NCBI GenBank assembly: GCA_014529385.2
Contig: CM043945.1
Location: 152,185,741 to 152,249,740, forward strand
Source of the DNA: Adiantum capillus-veneris
Lineage: Eukaryota; Streptophyta; Polypodiopsida; Polypodiales; Pteridaceae
Length of the DNA: 64,000 bases
Reading direction: 5' to 3'
The translations under genes were made by a program, and so were the position numbers. Positions 34,572-45,459 of this stretch are shown one piece after another (positions within the stretch are counted from its first letter, which is position 1; each line of letters begins with the position of its first letter). The notes under the pieces are model-generated. The model did no database searches. It was not told where the DNA came from and saw nothing but the letters and a program-made list of their open reading frames with translations.

Positions 34572-34823
34572 ATGAGAAAACAAAAACAACGGTTTGAAAT
34601 CGAGAAGAAAGCAAAGAAGCTAGTCCAGGACAAGTTGAAAGAAACTAGCAGTGAATTCAAGGAAACAACCATGAAATCTGGAGGATCCATTTTGGTTGAT
34701 AAAATCTTTGAGCCTATTAATGCCGCCTTGGAAGCCTACCAAGCAGGACTTAAAGCAGGCCAAAACATGGAAAATAGATGGAAAAATTATCCATCTCCAG
34801 ACATGGAAACAGCTAAGCTATAA
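34572..34823 (+). pseudogene. Basic coiled-coil piece between Gag and protease
   Basis: MRKQKQRFEIEKKAKKLVQD then KLKETSSEF, IFEPINAALEAYQAGLKAGQ NMENRW. Highly charged and helical. Upstream (34,440-34,570) is RSRSKRY-type basic sequence in the same frame. Part of the spacer between gag and pol; beyond it, 34,824-35,419 has only broken frames. Confidence 0.35.
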
Positions 34824-35419
34824 GCTTATCAAAATTTAGTAAGAATCATGCAAGAAATTCTGGAGAAACAAAACCCAAGCTTGAAAGTATTGCAAAATCT
34901 GAAGAGCTTGTGGTAAAAGAAACTAAAGCAAAATCTGATGTGGTGACAGAACCCCACCTAGAAACAAACTAACCAGAGCTTATAGTGCCAGACAACGAAG
35001 ATGTCTTAGACTGAATTCCATTCGTAGATAATGATTGGCCAGGAAACTTATGCAAAAAACTAAGAGAGATCAATGATGGGAGCCTAGATCTAAAGTCAAC
35101 TCCTATAAAGGAAGTTTGGTTGGATAACCTACCTTTTGATATGAACATGGATATACAATCCTTGTACGAGGATTGCGGATCGGAAGCTTCAGGAATGTCA
35201 AAACCATTGACATTAAAAACATTACCTTCTTACTTGGGAGATAACGAAGATGAATCCATAGTGTGCAAGACCACTCAAGTGAAAAGAGCTGAACAGACCC
35301 TAGAAGTAGAAAACATTCATTCAATCATGTTTACACCCATTCAATGCACTCTTACCTTGGGAGAACTGTTATAACTTAGGCCATACTTATGGAATGATTT
35401 ACAGAACACCCTAGAGATA

Positions 35420-36370
35420 GTGGGGATAACGGGGTTAATCTCGAAGAATTTGGGAAAATTGAAAAATGAAATGGAAAAGAAAGAGACTCGATCAGTTCCT
35501 ATGAACAAAGTCGGAGAATATTATGAAGGGGAAGAAGGAAACATCACTCTCCTAGTGAAATATAATGACATTGAAACCATGGCAATACTGGATAGTGGAG
35601 CTAGCATAGCCATAGCCACTAAAGAAGTATGGAAATCTTGGGGATAGCCAGCCATTAGACAAACTTGAATGAAATTGCAGTTCGCTGACGGACATATTGA
35701 GAGACCATTAGGGTTGCTTGGAAAAGTGATAGTCAATTCCTATGGAATCGAATATCAACAGAATTTTTCCATAGTAGACTTTGAGGAAAAACTCAACCAT
35801 GAAATCATCTTGAGAAGACCTTTCATGCGACAGGTACAGCTTATCCAAGACTGGGGAAACAACTATCTGTATTTGAAGCAAGTGGGATCTATAACAAGAG
35901 TCAATCTAAAAGATCACACGTATAGAGATGTCTTGAAAACACCCATCCAAGAGTTTGATTCAGTCTCGTCAGTTGAAACTAAACTCCCATATTGGTTAAA
36001 CAAAGATACTTCTATTTGGATGTGTGGAGCTTCAAAAAACGGAAGCTTAAGACGAAAAGAATGTATTCGAGAAAGGGGCTGCACAGACAAAGCCTACGTA
36101 CCCTTTCGAGAGAATTTGTTTGAGCCATTTGAGTGGACTCGAATTTTAGCGACAATGGATGTATGTGCGAATACGTCTATGCCTACTCGATTTTGCAATG
36201 AGGATGGCTACGACATAATTTCCATCCAAATGATTTCAATCCTCAACATTGAAAACAAAGATGAGGAACCCAAGGACTTAATGAAATCTCAACAAGTCTT
36301 TTCAGACCTCTATTACGATGCAATTGATGAGTTAGATGAACACTCCGCTACCTCAGAAGATTCGGGGTGA
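35420..36370 (+). pseudogene. pol: Gypsy aspartic protease region
   Basis: GNITLLVKYNDIETMAILDS GASIAIATKEVW holds the active site DSGAS. After a TAG at 35,645-35,647 the same frame goes on with MKLQFADGHIERPLGLLGKV, NFSIVDFEEKLNHEIILRRP F, the LG.DF..K..-type end of the fold, and a linker to 36,370. It would cut Gag-Pol. Confidence 0.65.
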
Positions 36371-36676
36371 GAAAAAGAGCATACAAGAGCTAAGTTACTC
36401 TTAAAAGGAGGGAAGGAATGGTTTTTTGACTTCCCAAACCAGAAATCAAGAAGACAAAAATGGTATAGACAAAAGAGAGACACCGAATTTGTGAAAACAC
36501 GACCTATTCCATCAATCTCTAGTAAAACACAATTCCTGATGCAGATAGATTCTAATGATTGTGTCAAGGACAAAATAGCTGGCAGATATCCTTCAAACAA
36601 AAACTCAAAAATGTCTAAGACATCGAGAAAAACAAGAAAGGGTACTCAAGAAAAATAATAGTATAAGATACCACTC

Positions 36677-37700
36677 ATGACTACAGTCGATCAGAAAAAG
36701 AAATATCAAGAGTTGAATAAAGCTCTAAAAGAGATATACACAACCGAAATGGAAACCACGGAAGACGATGGTAAAGATGTAATGCATGTTCCATCCCATT
36801 ATAAAAAGTATACTCTCCAAGACCGGAAAATCATAGTTGAACAACCTCTTAGGGAGCTATGGAAACAAGGCAAGTCTTGTGAAGGGCCTGCAACCGCTAA
36901 AAGGATAGACCTGGATGAACCAGGAGAAGAGCCTAGACCTGCTTACATTGCAAATGACCTAACAGAAGAAGAAGAAAATCTTTGTTAAGCTTGTTAAAGA
37001 AATACCGGGATATCTTCGCTTGGTCTTACAAGGATCTCAAGGGTGTTGATCTAGAAATCTGTCAACATACCATACCCATGAAAGATGATGCGAAACCAAG
37101 TAGACAGAGACCATACACATATAATGAAACATTTGCCAGGAAGATAAAAGAAGAGATTGAAAAACTAGAGGAAGCCAAATTCATTTACAAAATTGAACAC
37201 ACAGATTGGGTGTCTCCAATTGTGGTAGTACCCAAGAAGAATAGAAAATTATGAGTGGGTGTGAATCTCAAAAAGATGAATGCAACTACCATTAGAGACA
37301 ACTTTCCTCTTCCGATAACTCAGCATGTTTTAGAACGAGTTGTAGGAAAAGAAGCTTACAGCTTCTTAGATGGCTTTTCGGGATTTAATCAACTTTTGGT
37401 TGACCCAAAAGATCAGCATAAAACTTCTTTTGCAACAGAATGGGGTATATTTGCCTATCGAGTTATGCCGTTTTGGTTAACTATTGCTCCAACCACGTTT
37501 CAAAGGTTGATGAGCCATGCTTTCAAAGAATATCTTAGGAAATTCTTGGAAGTATATATGGATGATCTATGTGTACATTCATCAATCCGGGCTGATCATT
37601 TTGAACACCTCAAAAAGGTATTTGAAAAATGTAGACTTTTTAGGATTTGCTTAAATCATGAAAAGTGCACATTCATGGGTAGACAAGGAAAGTTTTTCGG
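36677..37700 (+). pseudogene. pol: Gypsy reverse transcriptase, 3' truncated
   Basis: Linker VPSHYKKYTLQDRKIIVEQP, then RT: YRDIFAWSYKDLKGVDLEIC, KLEEAKFIYKIEHTDWVSPI VVVPKKNRKL, a TGA at 37,252-37,254 (normally a sense codon between KL and the VxVxxKKxN block), NATTIRDNFPLPITQHVLER, YSFLDGFSGFNQL, APTTFQRLMSHAFKEYL and VYMDDLCVHSSI with an intact YMDD. Ends at GRQGKFFG, where intact elements continue GHxVS. The minus-strand LTR at 37,705 cuts it there. Confidence 0.8.
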
Positions 37701-37704
37701 ACAA

Positions 37705-38218
37705 TGTGTAGCTCTACTCGATGCGAACGCGTGGACATGCTAAAATTCAAAAATGGATAACGTATGCTCACCGAATCACCAGATGAAGCTTGTAGGTCGA
37801 GCTCGCAAAATCAGACCGTACACCCGCAATGTAGGTATCGGCGCGTAGCTCTCATCGGGGGCAACATGCTGCACTTCTCCGCACTCGATTATGATCACTG
37901 ATGCACGCATAGTGTCAAGATGAAACTCTCACTCTCTCTCTCTCTCGTACACACTACGCTCTCTCACAGACTTAAAATGACAAAAGTTTTCTATTAAGGT
38001 CAAAAAGTGGTATAAATACCTTACAATCTCAAACCCTAATGTTCCAATTTAACCATCTACTCAATCTAAATGTCAAAACTTGGATACAATCTGGAAACTT
38101 CTGTAAGCCCCAATATTTACAAAGGTGAAATGTCGGGTTTTCTCAATAAATGAATAATTACAAAAAATAATAATCCGCCGAGCAATCATTTTTTGTAGGG
38201 TGTGTCCAGCTTCTAACA
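37705..38218 (-). repeat. 3' LTR of the minus-strand element carrying copy A
   Basis: On the minus strand it starts TGTTAGAAGCTGGACACACC at 38,218 and ends GCTACA(CA) near 37,705-37,707, giving about 513 bp with TG...CA ends. It holds a GA microsatellite (37,935-37,950) and a TATA-like TATTTATACC. It lies exactly at the point where the gypsy RT of the plus-strand element stops, so this element inserted into that one. Its 5' LTR is not recognised. Confidence 0.6.
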
Positions 38219-38232
38219 CTCCCCCCCTCCTT
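38219..38232 (-). promoter_or_regulatory. Polypurine tract
   Basis: Minus-strand AAGGAGGGGGGGAG directly precedes TGTTAGAAG, the LTR start. Confidence 0.7.
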
Positions 38233-38270
38233 GTTCATGTCATCCCCAACATGGCTGTTGAGCTGCGTCT

Positions 38271-40672
38271 TCAGTGTAGGCTTTGTCTCATCTTGAGAAG
38301 TGACTCATATCTTGCATGTTGAGCTAGTAGCGTCAAGCCGAATATATCTCTGCTGATTGTGAAGAAGGCTTCTTCAAAGGCCTGGAGGTGATAAGATGGC
38401 AAAAACATAATCCTTTGACACAATGCATGTATCTTTCTCATCATGATGCAAGATAGGTAAGGCAAGCCAGTGAACAATTTGATGGCGCCCATTAGGGTTT
38501 TCACCATGTATTGCTCACTTATTATCTCGCCTGCCTTCGAGCCTGGCAGCTTCGGGTAATTTAGTCAAGTGGTTTGGCTTCTCTACAATAGCTCATGGGC
38601 CTTCCATGTCCTCATCCTTGGTAGAGGGTAGAGACTAAGGTTATCTCTGATCACTTTAGGTGCCTCTACCAGATGAATCAGATACTGTGGATACTTTGTC
38701 AGCCATGCCTTTCTCCACCTGGGTTGAGAGTCGACTATCGACTTGACCCCTTCAGGTTTGGAGATGTCTTCTTTGTACATTGGCACTGTTGGCTCCTCTC
38801 TTATCCGCTTGTTGATCATGACAGCTTCATATTTCAGCAGAGGATATGGGAGAGAGGGCTGTAGCCATTCACGCCGAAGGTTACTGGCATCTATCTTCTG
38901 AATAGTCATTGATTTAAAGACCCTCTGTTCCCATTCCAAGACTTCTTTGGCTGTGTCTCTGACTGCCGCTTCTATGGCCTTTTGCAGCTTCTCTTCTTCT
39001 TCTTGTGTCAAATCTTGTGGCTCTTGTGAGGGTCCCACAAGGGTTTCCTCTTGTATGGTGGTGTCCACGGGATCTGACACATTCTCTAGGTCGATCCCCT
39101 CCATGGCTGTCGGCTCGGTGCTAAACTGCTGCTCTTTTGTTTGCTGCTGACCTCTCAGCTCTTCTATCTTCTTTTGATGTGTCTTCTTTTCTTCTTTCGC
39201 TTGCTCTCCCATATTCACAAGGAGGTCGTTTAGATTGGCATTTATCTTTTCCACCTCTTCGAGCTTTCTCTTGATGGCTTCTAGCTCATTCTTCATGGCC
39301 TGATTTTCTTCTTCTAGGAGGTTTTGCATGACCAATGACCCCTCGGCCAGCATCAGCCTTTGCCACTTCTCCAATGTTAACTCCTTTTGAATATTTTTCA
39401 TTTGTTCTTCATATAAATCTGTTTCTGAAGTAGTGTGAGTTGAGCTAGTAGTTCTCACTCTGGCAGGAGATGCCCGTAGTTGTTGGATGGTTTGGTCTTT
39501 TACTTTAATTTGATCTTTTAGCTCGATGAACTCATCCTGGCTTGCTTCATGCTCTATCTCTGCCTTCTCTTTGGCATTCCTTAGGGCTTCCACCTCTTTG
39601 GATTCTTCAGCAAGTTGTAGGGTTAGGTTGTCCCTTTCCCTCTCTGCATCTATTAATGACTTGTTGATTTTCCTGTATTCTTCTTCAGCTCTTTGAAGTC
39701 TTTGATTTGCTGCTTGATTTTCTCGTTCCATCTCCTAGCATCTCTGTAATGCCGTGGCTAGGCTCGCTTGTAGCTATGTTTGTTTCTCTACATGATCTTG
39801 GCTTCGTTTTTGTAGTGTGTCGACTTCAGATTTGATAAGAACTTCATTGGCTTTGAGATTGTCAATCTCACTTTTCGTGGCCACTAATCTTGCCCTGAGC
39901 CCGGTACGCTTGTGCATCACCACATCCCAGTCATTGGTAGGTAGCTGTAGGTCCACTCTATCTATGGCCATCTCCTTCAGTTCTACTATTTCCAGGCTCT
40001 GCATCTGTTCTTTGGGCCTTGTGCTTGCCAGCTCAAATGCCACAATGGCTTCCTCTTCTCGTGAATACCCCGCAGCTAGTAGATCAAGGAATGTGCTAAA
40101 CTTTCTTTCCTCTGGCTCTGGCTACTCATCTTTGGGCTTAACTTCTTCTTTCCGCTCTTGCTCTTGGCTCTTCTCTTGCTTTGAGTCTTCTTGATCATCA
40201 GATTTGTCTAGCTCCTCCTTTTGTTGGGTTTGTGAAGGGCTAGGGGGAGGTGGTGATGGCGGTGGTCTAGAATCCCTGCTTGATGGTGGAGTTGCTGGCT
40301 TTCTTTTGAAGTCCCTGTCCAACTTTGTCTTTCTCTCTCTCTCTCTCTTTGCCTTCCTACTCTTGTAGCAGTTGCCGTCGTACTTCATCCACTTCTTTTT
40401 CTGTGAAAGAGACATTTGGGATATTTTTTGTTGTAGCATCCAGGATCTCGAAATTTTTGATTTAATCTTCAAACCGATCTCTGTGCACCCTTTGGGATGA
40501 TCCCGACATGGCTTCTAGTGAGGGCTTCCAAATATCGCTCAAATCTCCTTTCAGTGCTCTTTCGGCTCTGAAGCTTTCCATCAATCTTTCGAGCCGTGCC
40601 GCTTTCTGTGATTTGGTCTCTTTGATCAGCACTTGTAAACTTTCTTTCTTTCCCTTCTTCGGCTCCTGGGTT
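38271..40672 (-). pseudogene. Unknown coiled-coil family, copy A, C-terminal part
   Basis: Minus strand: after the 9.2-kb insertion, TQEPKKGKKESLQVLIKETK, FRAERALKGDLSDIWKPSLE, DRFED, a TAA, IKNFEILDATTKNIPNVSFT, EVDEVRRQLLQE; then a shift inside a GA microsatellite, a Pro-rich part (RPPPSPPPPSPS) and a long coiled coil (ENQAANQRLQRAEEEYRKIN to EEKKTHQKKIEELRGQQQ), and a C-terminal REWLQPSLPYPLLKYEAVM, QPRWRKAWLTKYPQYLIHLV, MVKTLMGAIKLFTGLPYL domain. Stops near 40,122, 39,774, 39,732 and 38,583 are in one frame and fit CAG or CGA changes. Two defined ends flank the coiled coil; copy B lacks it. Function unknown. It lies inside an LTR element, so it may be a structural (Gag-like) or accessory protein. 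Confidence 0.65.
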
Positions 40673-40769
40673 GCATTTATACGCCCGTATAACAAAAATT
40701 ATACGTATAAAACATCATTATACGTCGTATTTCTGAATAATACCCAAATATCCGTATAAAACAGTTCTC

Positions 40770-40821
40770 GATCGAGATATTTTTCGACCGAAAAAATTTT
40801 TGAACGAAAAATATCTCGATC
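40770..40821. repeat. Subterminal hairpin, left end
   Basis: GATCGAGATATTTTTCG (40,770-40,786) and its exact complement (40,805-40,821). Confidence 0.9.
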
Positions 40822-40989
40822 AATAATGCCTATATATATACAATTGTCGTCGTATTCGATCAAAAACCATTCTGGAGCTTTTGGGAGTTAGCAGAGCTTG
40901 GAGCTTTTGAGAGATTAGCGAATAGCGACAGCCCCTTTTGTTTACAACAGTTTTCAGGTATATTTTTAAATTTTCAGTAAAGACTAACT

Positions 40990-41960
40990 TTTTTTTGTGT
41001 CGTGCCAGACTTGTGTGGTGTAGTAGTTTCGACTCTCACCACAAAGTTGGCTTGCAGGTCGTAGGCCACTTCGTGGTGTGTAGTCATATGACTCACTCTT
41101 GGGAAGGCTTAGGGTAAATTTAGATTCTCACTCATATGGTGTAGTAGTATACCTCTCACCATAGAGATGAGTTAGGATTAGAGGTCAACTCGTGCAGTGT
41201 AGTAGGCATGATGCTACACCTCTCACTTCAGAGTGGCCTATAAAATTTTCAATCTTAAATTAAGTCATTGTTGATTATTCTACATAGAAGCACAAAGATT
41301 AACGTTCATCATTTTAAGAGTGCAGAGATGCATACTTTATGCCCTCTTCATCTTAATGTGACTTTCTATAGTAACATCATTGTTCATCAGCAGATGACTT
41401 GGTGTTACTATGAATGTAGATATATACAACAATTGATTTACATTTGAGATTGTTGAGCTGTTGCTGATGGTTGTGTTGTGCGTTCCACACACTCCATTAG
41501 AAATAGCTTATAAAATTTACAATTTTAGATTAAGTTTTTCTATCATATGTGCTACAAAGAAACACAAGCGTTAACACTCGTTATATTAAGAGTGAAGAGA
41601 TGCATATTTTCATGCCCTCTTCATCTTAATGTGACATACTGGTTACTTGTGTGTTTCATACTCCAAAGAAACATCATTTTTCATCATTAAATGACTTGGT
41701 GTTGTTTTGGACATAAACACACACGATAGGTAACTTACATCTGCAATTGTTAATTTGTCCGCTGATAGTTGTGTTGTGAGTTCCACACACTTTATCAGGG
41801 ATTAGATTGATAAAAACTATCAATCTATTTTACAACAGCATCCGGGACTTGTGCTGAGAATATCTCACACTAGCTGGGTTGTTCACATGTACGATTTTCC
41901 AATCCTTTAGATGTGATTTCTTTCATCATCTAACACTTCTGCACATAGCAGGGTCCAGTT
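40990..41960 (+). repeat. Left subterminal repeat array
   Basis: Units with TGTGTGGTGTAGTAG, a few bases, then CTCTCACC recur between 41,005 and 41,225. A longer duplicated block (TAAGAGTG.AGAGATGCATA, CCCTCTTCATCTTAATGTGAC) occurs near 41,320 and 41,590, and CTTGTGCTGAGARCATCTCAC near 41,850 and 41,960. Confidence 0.7.
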
Positions 41961-41989
41961 CTTGTGCTGAGAGCATCTCACACTCCTAG

Positions 41990-41994
<5 letters not shown>

Positions 41995-42058
<64 letters not shown>
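41995..42058 (+). repeat. CT microsatellite upstream of ORF1
   Basis: About 32 uninterrupted CT repeats, ending 33 bp before the ORF1 start. Confidence 0.97.
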
Positions 42059-42060
<2 letters not shown>

Positions 42061-42090
42061 ATGAGTTGGGTCGCAAAAGAAGCCCAATAA

Positions 42091-42540
42091 GTGATTAAAG
42101 CTCTCCTCCTCCATGTATTCTACAAGCAAAAGCTAAAAAATGCTATCACTCATTCTATTTTGTTTAGCCACATAGCACCTTTCTGCAGTTCATCCTCGAA
42201 AGTGGATTCTTTTGTGAATGCGGCAGTGGCTCCAATTTCAAAGGCACCCCACGATACTCGTTCGGCCAAAAAAGCACGCGGAGAAGGGAATCAAACCGTG
42301 CGCGGAAGAGGAAGGAACTTCCCCTCTCAACGCTCAAATACCTCTACTACACCTCCAAGATGGAAGACAGCCTCACCAGCCAACTCCACCGCTAGTAGCC
42401 GCACCCCTCAAAACCCCACCCCCACTTTCCCAGCTTTCTTTGCACAAGCTTCTGCCCCAGCCCCCATCCCAACTCCAAAAACCAAAACCGTCTTCACCCA
42501 GGCATGCGTTACTAGTGCTAAATCCCTCCTTTGTGATTAA
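42091..42540 (+). CDS. ORF1, basic Pro/Ser/Thr-rich protein ahead of the RT
   Basis: An uninterrupted 149-residue ORF. The N-terminal 40 residues are hydrophobic/mixed; the middle is basic with RSAKKARGEGNQTVRGRGRN, an RG-rich nucleic-acid-binding-like patch; the rest is Pro/Thr/Ser/Ala-rich low complexity. Its TAA (42,538-42,540) overlaps the ATG of the RT ORF as TAATG. Such a layout resembles ORF1/ORF2 pairs of non-LTR retroelements, where ORF1 binds RNA. It could alternatively be the N-terminal exon of the RT gene, since ATTAATGCAG at the junction also resembles a 3' splice site. No homologue recognised. Confidence 0.5.
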   Translation: MIKALLLHVFYKQKLKNAITHSILFSHIAPFCSSSSKVDSFVNAAVAPISKAPHDTRSAKKARGEGNQTVRGRGRNFPSQRSNTSTTPPRWKTASPANSTASSRTPQNPTPTFPAFFAQASAPAPIPTPKTKTVFTQACVTSAKSLLCD

Positions 42541-44372
42541 TGCAGGTTTCCAAAGATGTGCATGGATGCTTTCGGTTTATCCCCAAGAGCAAGGCGAAGG
42601 GAACCTTCGTTCCCCTTTATTTTGTCAACCCCTTGCTTGATATCAAAAATCTCACCTCTTTTTTTAGCTTGTTTTTCTTCGGGCTTGGCATTTCCACCAC
42701 TCCCCTATGGGATGAATGCATTTTTAGTTGGGCTTTTGACCCCCCTTTGAAAGTAACACTCTGTAATGCGAAGGAAGTTTTCACCTCTCTCACACCCCAT
42801 GAGTGCTTTTGTAACTTGGAAATCACCGCACAATACATAATCTCCACAAATTTTTGTTCTTTTATGAGTACCTCTCTCGCTCACCTTTGTGGCCGCGGTC
42901 TTGGTCACATACCAACTAAACCACCTAACTTCATAGAAGCGTTTGAGGAGCTAAATCAAGCACTCTTATATCTCATAAAATCTGGTTGCATCACTCTACC
43001 TTCTAACCTAACACACGGAGAATTAACTAATGCGTTCGCAGATTATTGTGGGAAATTCCTCCCTTCTAAAATCCAACACCACATCCATAATGATCTCACA
43101 AAAGAAATTAAAGAACTAAGGAACAAATTCTTTCTTACTTGCATTGACAAGGCTCCAAACAATATGATTATCATTTGTAAATCCTTTGTTCTTTTTGAAG
43201 CCCAAAAACGCCTACAAGGCAACAATTTTACACCATCTCCTCTAGGGATTGAAGGAGTTACCTCCCTTGTGCTAAATTTTCTCTCTCAATACACCTTTCC
43301 AGATCACCACTCCCTCCCCTATCTCACCGGCATATACAAACTGCATAAAGCCTCTTTTAGATGGATTACATGTGGGGCTACCTGTTGCTACTCAGAAATC
43401 TCTACACTTATGGCTTGCTTGTCAAAAACTTGTATTCCACTACTCAAGGAACGAGCCAAAAGACTTAACAACAAAGCACTTTTATGTCACCATCTTCATC
43501 TACAATCTTGGTGGATTGTAGATTCGGTTTACGATTGTATCCTCAACCTCCCCTCTCATGCATCACAATTCTACTCAGGGGATGTAAAAGGATGCTTCGA
43601 GAACATCCCACATGCAGGGGTACAGGGCCTAATCCATCATCTTACTGTGTTAATTACCCATGCCTTCTCCGCATCTCTAAAAACATTCATCTCTGTCAAA
43701 AGATTTCCATCCAATTGCATAGAGGGCACTTGGTCTTCCTATAGATATAAATCAAGCCTTTCATTTAATCTCAAGGAAGTACTCCAACTAAACGATTGGC
43801 TCATTAATAACATGTTTTTACAATGTCAAGGGAACATTTATAGGCAAACCAACGGAATCCCAATGGGACTAGCATTCTCCCCCCTATGGTGCAATCTCTA
43901 CCTCCACTCCTTAGAGTTTGAGTTTCTGTCTAACACTCTCAACACACATAACGCTAAAGATATTCTCTCAACTTTAGGTCATCCCTTTAGATATTACGAC
44001 GATATCTTACTCGTAAACTCTACAAACCCATCTTTCTTCATAGAGCAACACAAAATCTACCCCAGTTGCTTACCCATTGAAACCACCTCTGGTAACTCTA
44101 CCAAATTTCTAAACCTCCATCTGTCTACCCAATTTGTCTATCTCACAAAAAGCCTGACACCAAAAGAAGATAAACACCCATGCACACCCATAAGATACCT
44201 CAAAAGATCCAGCAACCAGCCATCTGAATGGGCACATAAGGTCATTATCTCAAAGCTCAAACCAATACTCTATTGTAACTCCAATTCCACGGAATCCTCT
44301 AACAACATTAAATTCTTGTGGACTCTTTTTGTAAAAATGGTTAAGAGAGAGCTAGACTTTGGAGACTTGTGA
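42540..44372 (+). CDS. Reverse transcriptase, Penelope-like, without visible endonuclease
   Basis: An intact 610-residue ORF, unlike almost every other ORF here. Motifs in order: DKAPNNMIIICKSFVLFEAQ (about 200-220, cf. the ADK region of Penelope RTs), YLTGIYKLHKASFRWI (about 260-275, cf. LPKIHKP), YSGDVKGCFENIPH (about 342-355, motif A with catalytic Asp), NGIPMGLAFSPLWCNLYLHS (about 440-460, motif B), FRYYDDILLVN (about 482-492, motif C), then STKFLNLHLS and RYLKRSSNQPSEWAHKVIIS KL, like the Penelope thumb. The usual GIY-YIG endonuclease is absent after the thumb; the protein ends LDFGDL. Group-II-like or cellular rvt-type RTs are alternatives. An intact frame with all catalytic Asp residues suggests recent activity. 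Confidence 0.7.
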   Translation: MQVSKDVHGCFRFIPKSKAKGTFVPLYFVNPLLDIKNLTSFFSLFFFGLGISTTPLWDECIFSWAFDPPLKVTLCNAKEVFTSLTPHECFCNLEITAQYIISTNFCSFMSTSLAHLCGRGLGHIPTKPPNFIEAFEELNQALLYLIKSGCITLPSNLTHGELTNAFADYCGKFLPSKIQHHIHNDLTKEIKELRNKFFLTCIDKAPNNMIIICKSFVLFEAQKRLQGNNFTPSPLGIEGVTSLVLNFLSQYTFPDHHSLPYLTGIYKLHKASFRWITCGATCCYSEISTLMACLSKTCIPLLKERAKRLNNKALLCHHLHLQSWWIVDSVYDCILNLPSHASQFYSGDVKGCFENIPHAGVQGLIHHLTVLITHAFSASLKTFISVKRFPSNCIEGTWSSYRYKSSLSFNLKEVLQLNDWLINNMFLQCQGNIYRQTNGIPMGLAFSPLWCNLYLHSLEFEFLSNTLNTHNAKDILSTLGHPFRYYDDILLVNSTNPSFFIEQHKIYPSCLPIETTSGNSTKFLNLHLSTQFVYLTKSLTPKEDKHPCTPIRYLKRSSNQPSEWAHKVIISKLKPILYCNSNSTESSNNIKFLWTLFVKMVKRELDFGDL

Positions 44373-44449
44373 GAAGATTCCTTTCAGAGTTTTCAGCTTC
44401 AAAATTCTCATGCCACCCAACTATACTCTTGGACTTGCTAGATTTTGGA

Positions 44450-44565
44450 GGGCACTAGGACCCCTTGGGGGGCCTAGTGTCCCCTCCAAGGGGTCCTAGT
44501 GCCCCCCTTTGGGACAAATCCTCATCCTTCCTAGTGTGGGCGGAGGAGGGTCTCTCTCACTAGGA
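44450..44565 (+). terminator. Strong hairpin and CACTAGG repeats just after the RT gene
   Basis: GGGCACTAGGACCCCTTGG (44,450-44,468) pairs perfectly with 44,486-44,504 over 19 bp across a 17-base loop. CACTAGG or its complement CCTAGTG occurs five times between 44,453 and 44,565. It lies 78 bp after the RT stop and could be an RNA 3' structure recognised by the RT or an RNA-processing signal. No hammerhead core (CTGATGA...GAAA) was seen. Confidence 0.6.
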
Positions 44566-45458
44566 AAAAAACCACCTCTAAAGGCTAATATAGTGCACAC
44601 CTTAGAACCTAGACCAAGAGGCTTATAAGGTTACAAGATTTTGGATGGAAGTATCTCTTACTTCAACCTTACCCCCCAATTTTTTTAATAAAAAAAGACT
44701 CCACTACCCCCACTACACCCCTCCCTAACCGTGCACCCTTTGGGCTTCCCTCTCTTTGTTTTTGAGGTTACACCCTTCTTTCTCTCTAGCCTATAAATAT
44801 AGAGGTTTGGTTGTCCATTTTAAGGTGACATTTTTTTCACAAACAAGCTGTCAAGAAAGAGAAATCTCACCACACCCTCTCACCACTCTGCTCAAATGGA
44901 ATCTTCCTCTCAGGTTTGTAGATTACCCTTGCTTTTGATTGTTCTTTTTTAGCTTGACATCTATGACATGTAGGATTATCCTATGACACCTGCCTTCCAC
45001 CATTTTTTACTAACATTTTTATGTTTGTTTTGATGGTGATGGTGATAGGTAACAGGGTCTTCCTTTGGCTAAAACATTGCAATCTAGCTCAAGCTACCAA
45101 AGTTTAAGCTTCTTTCTCTCTCTCTCTCTCCATTGTTAAACAAGCATTTTTTCATTATAATGTCTTCCAGTAAGAGTATTTTTTAGCATTCTTGACCACT
45201 GTGTTTTAATGGTGAAAGTGGGTTCTTCATTTTTGTAAATTCCTAGTAACCTACTCTCTCTCTCTAATTGAATTTTGATGGTCGATTCGCACAATGTGGT
45301 TTGTAATCCTAAGATTTTCTCTTTAATTTGAAATAATTTCATATTGTTTAATAAATTTGTATCATCATTTAATATATATAGGGTTAACACTCATTATATA
45401 ATAACTATGGTGTACAATCTTATCATAAGATTCTTAATTTATAATTTTGTCATACAGA
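44566..45458 (+). promoter_or_regulatory. Promoter-like and possible intron region before the 168-residue ORF
   Basis: CTATAAATATAG near 44,790 is a good TATA box. An ATG at 44,896 opens a five-codon-plus exon ending CAG|GTTTGT (44,913/44,914), and TCATACAG stands just before the ORF at 45,460. Joining these two sites does not keep an open frame from the first ATG, so the first exon may be 5' UTR. CT runs lie at 45,115-45,130 and 45,254-45,265. Confidence 0.35.
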
Positions 45459-45459
45459 T

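Larger units (their letters stand above)
29289..37706 (+). mobile_element. Tat/Athila-like Ty3/gypsy element, truncated in RT
   Basis: LTR (29,289-30,165), tRNA-Asp-type PBS, a leader of 1.9 kb with palindromic repeats, gag, a long spacer region, protease and RT in order. The RT ends abruptly near 37,700, where the minus-strand LTR of another element begins. RNase H, integrase and 3' LTR are not seen in the window. The PBS type and the long gag-pro spacer suggest the Tat/Athila side of gypsy. Confidence 0.65.

Noticed and set aside
29289-37706. Endogenous plant pararetrovirus (caulimovirid)
   Set aside because: The LTR end, Asp-type primer site and Gag of gypsy type fit an LTR retrotransposon; no movement protein is seen.
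42540-44372. Gypsy, copia, LINE or telomerase RT
   Set aside because: No LTR-type neighbours or LINE endonuclease; the motif spacing (LHK region, PMGLAFSPL, YYDDILLV, RSSNQP thumb) fits Penelope-like RTs better. Not tested by phylogeny.
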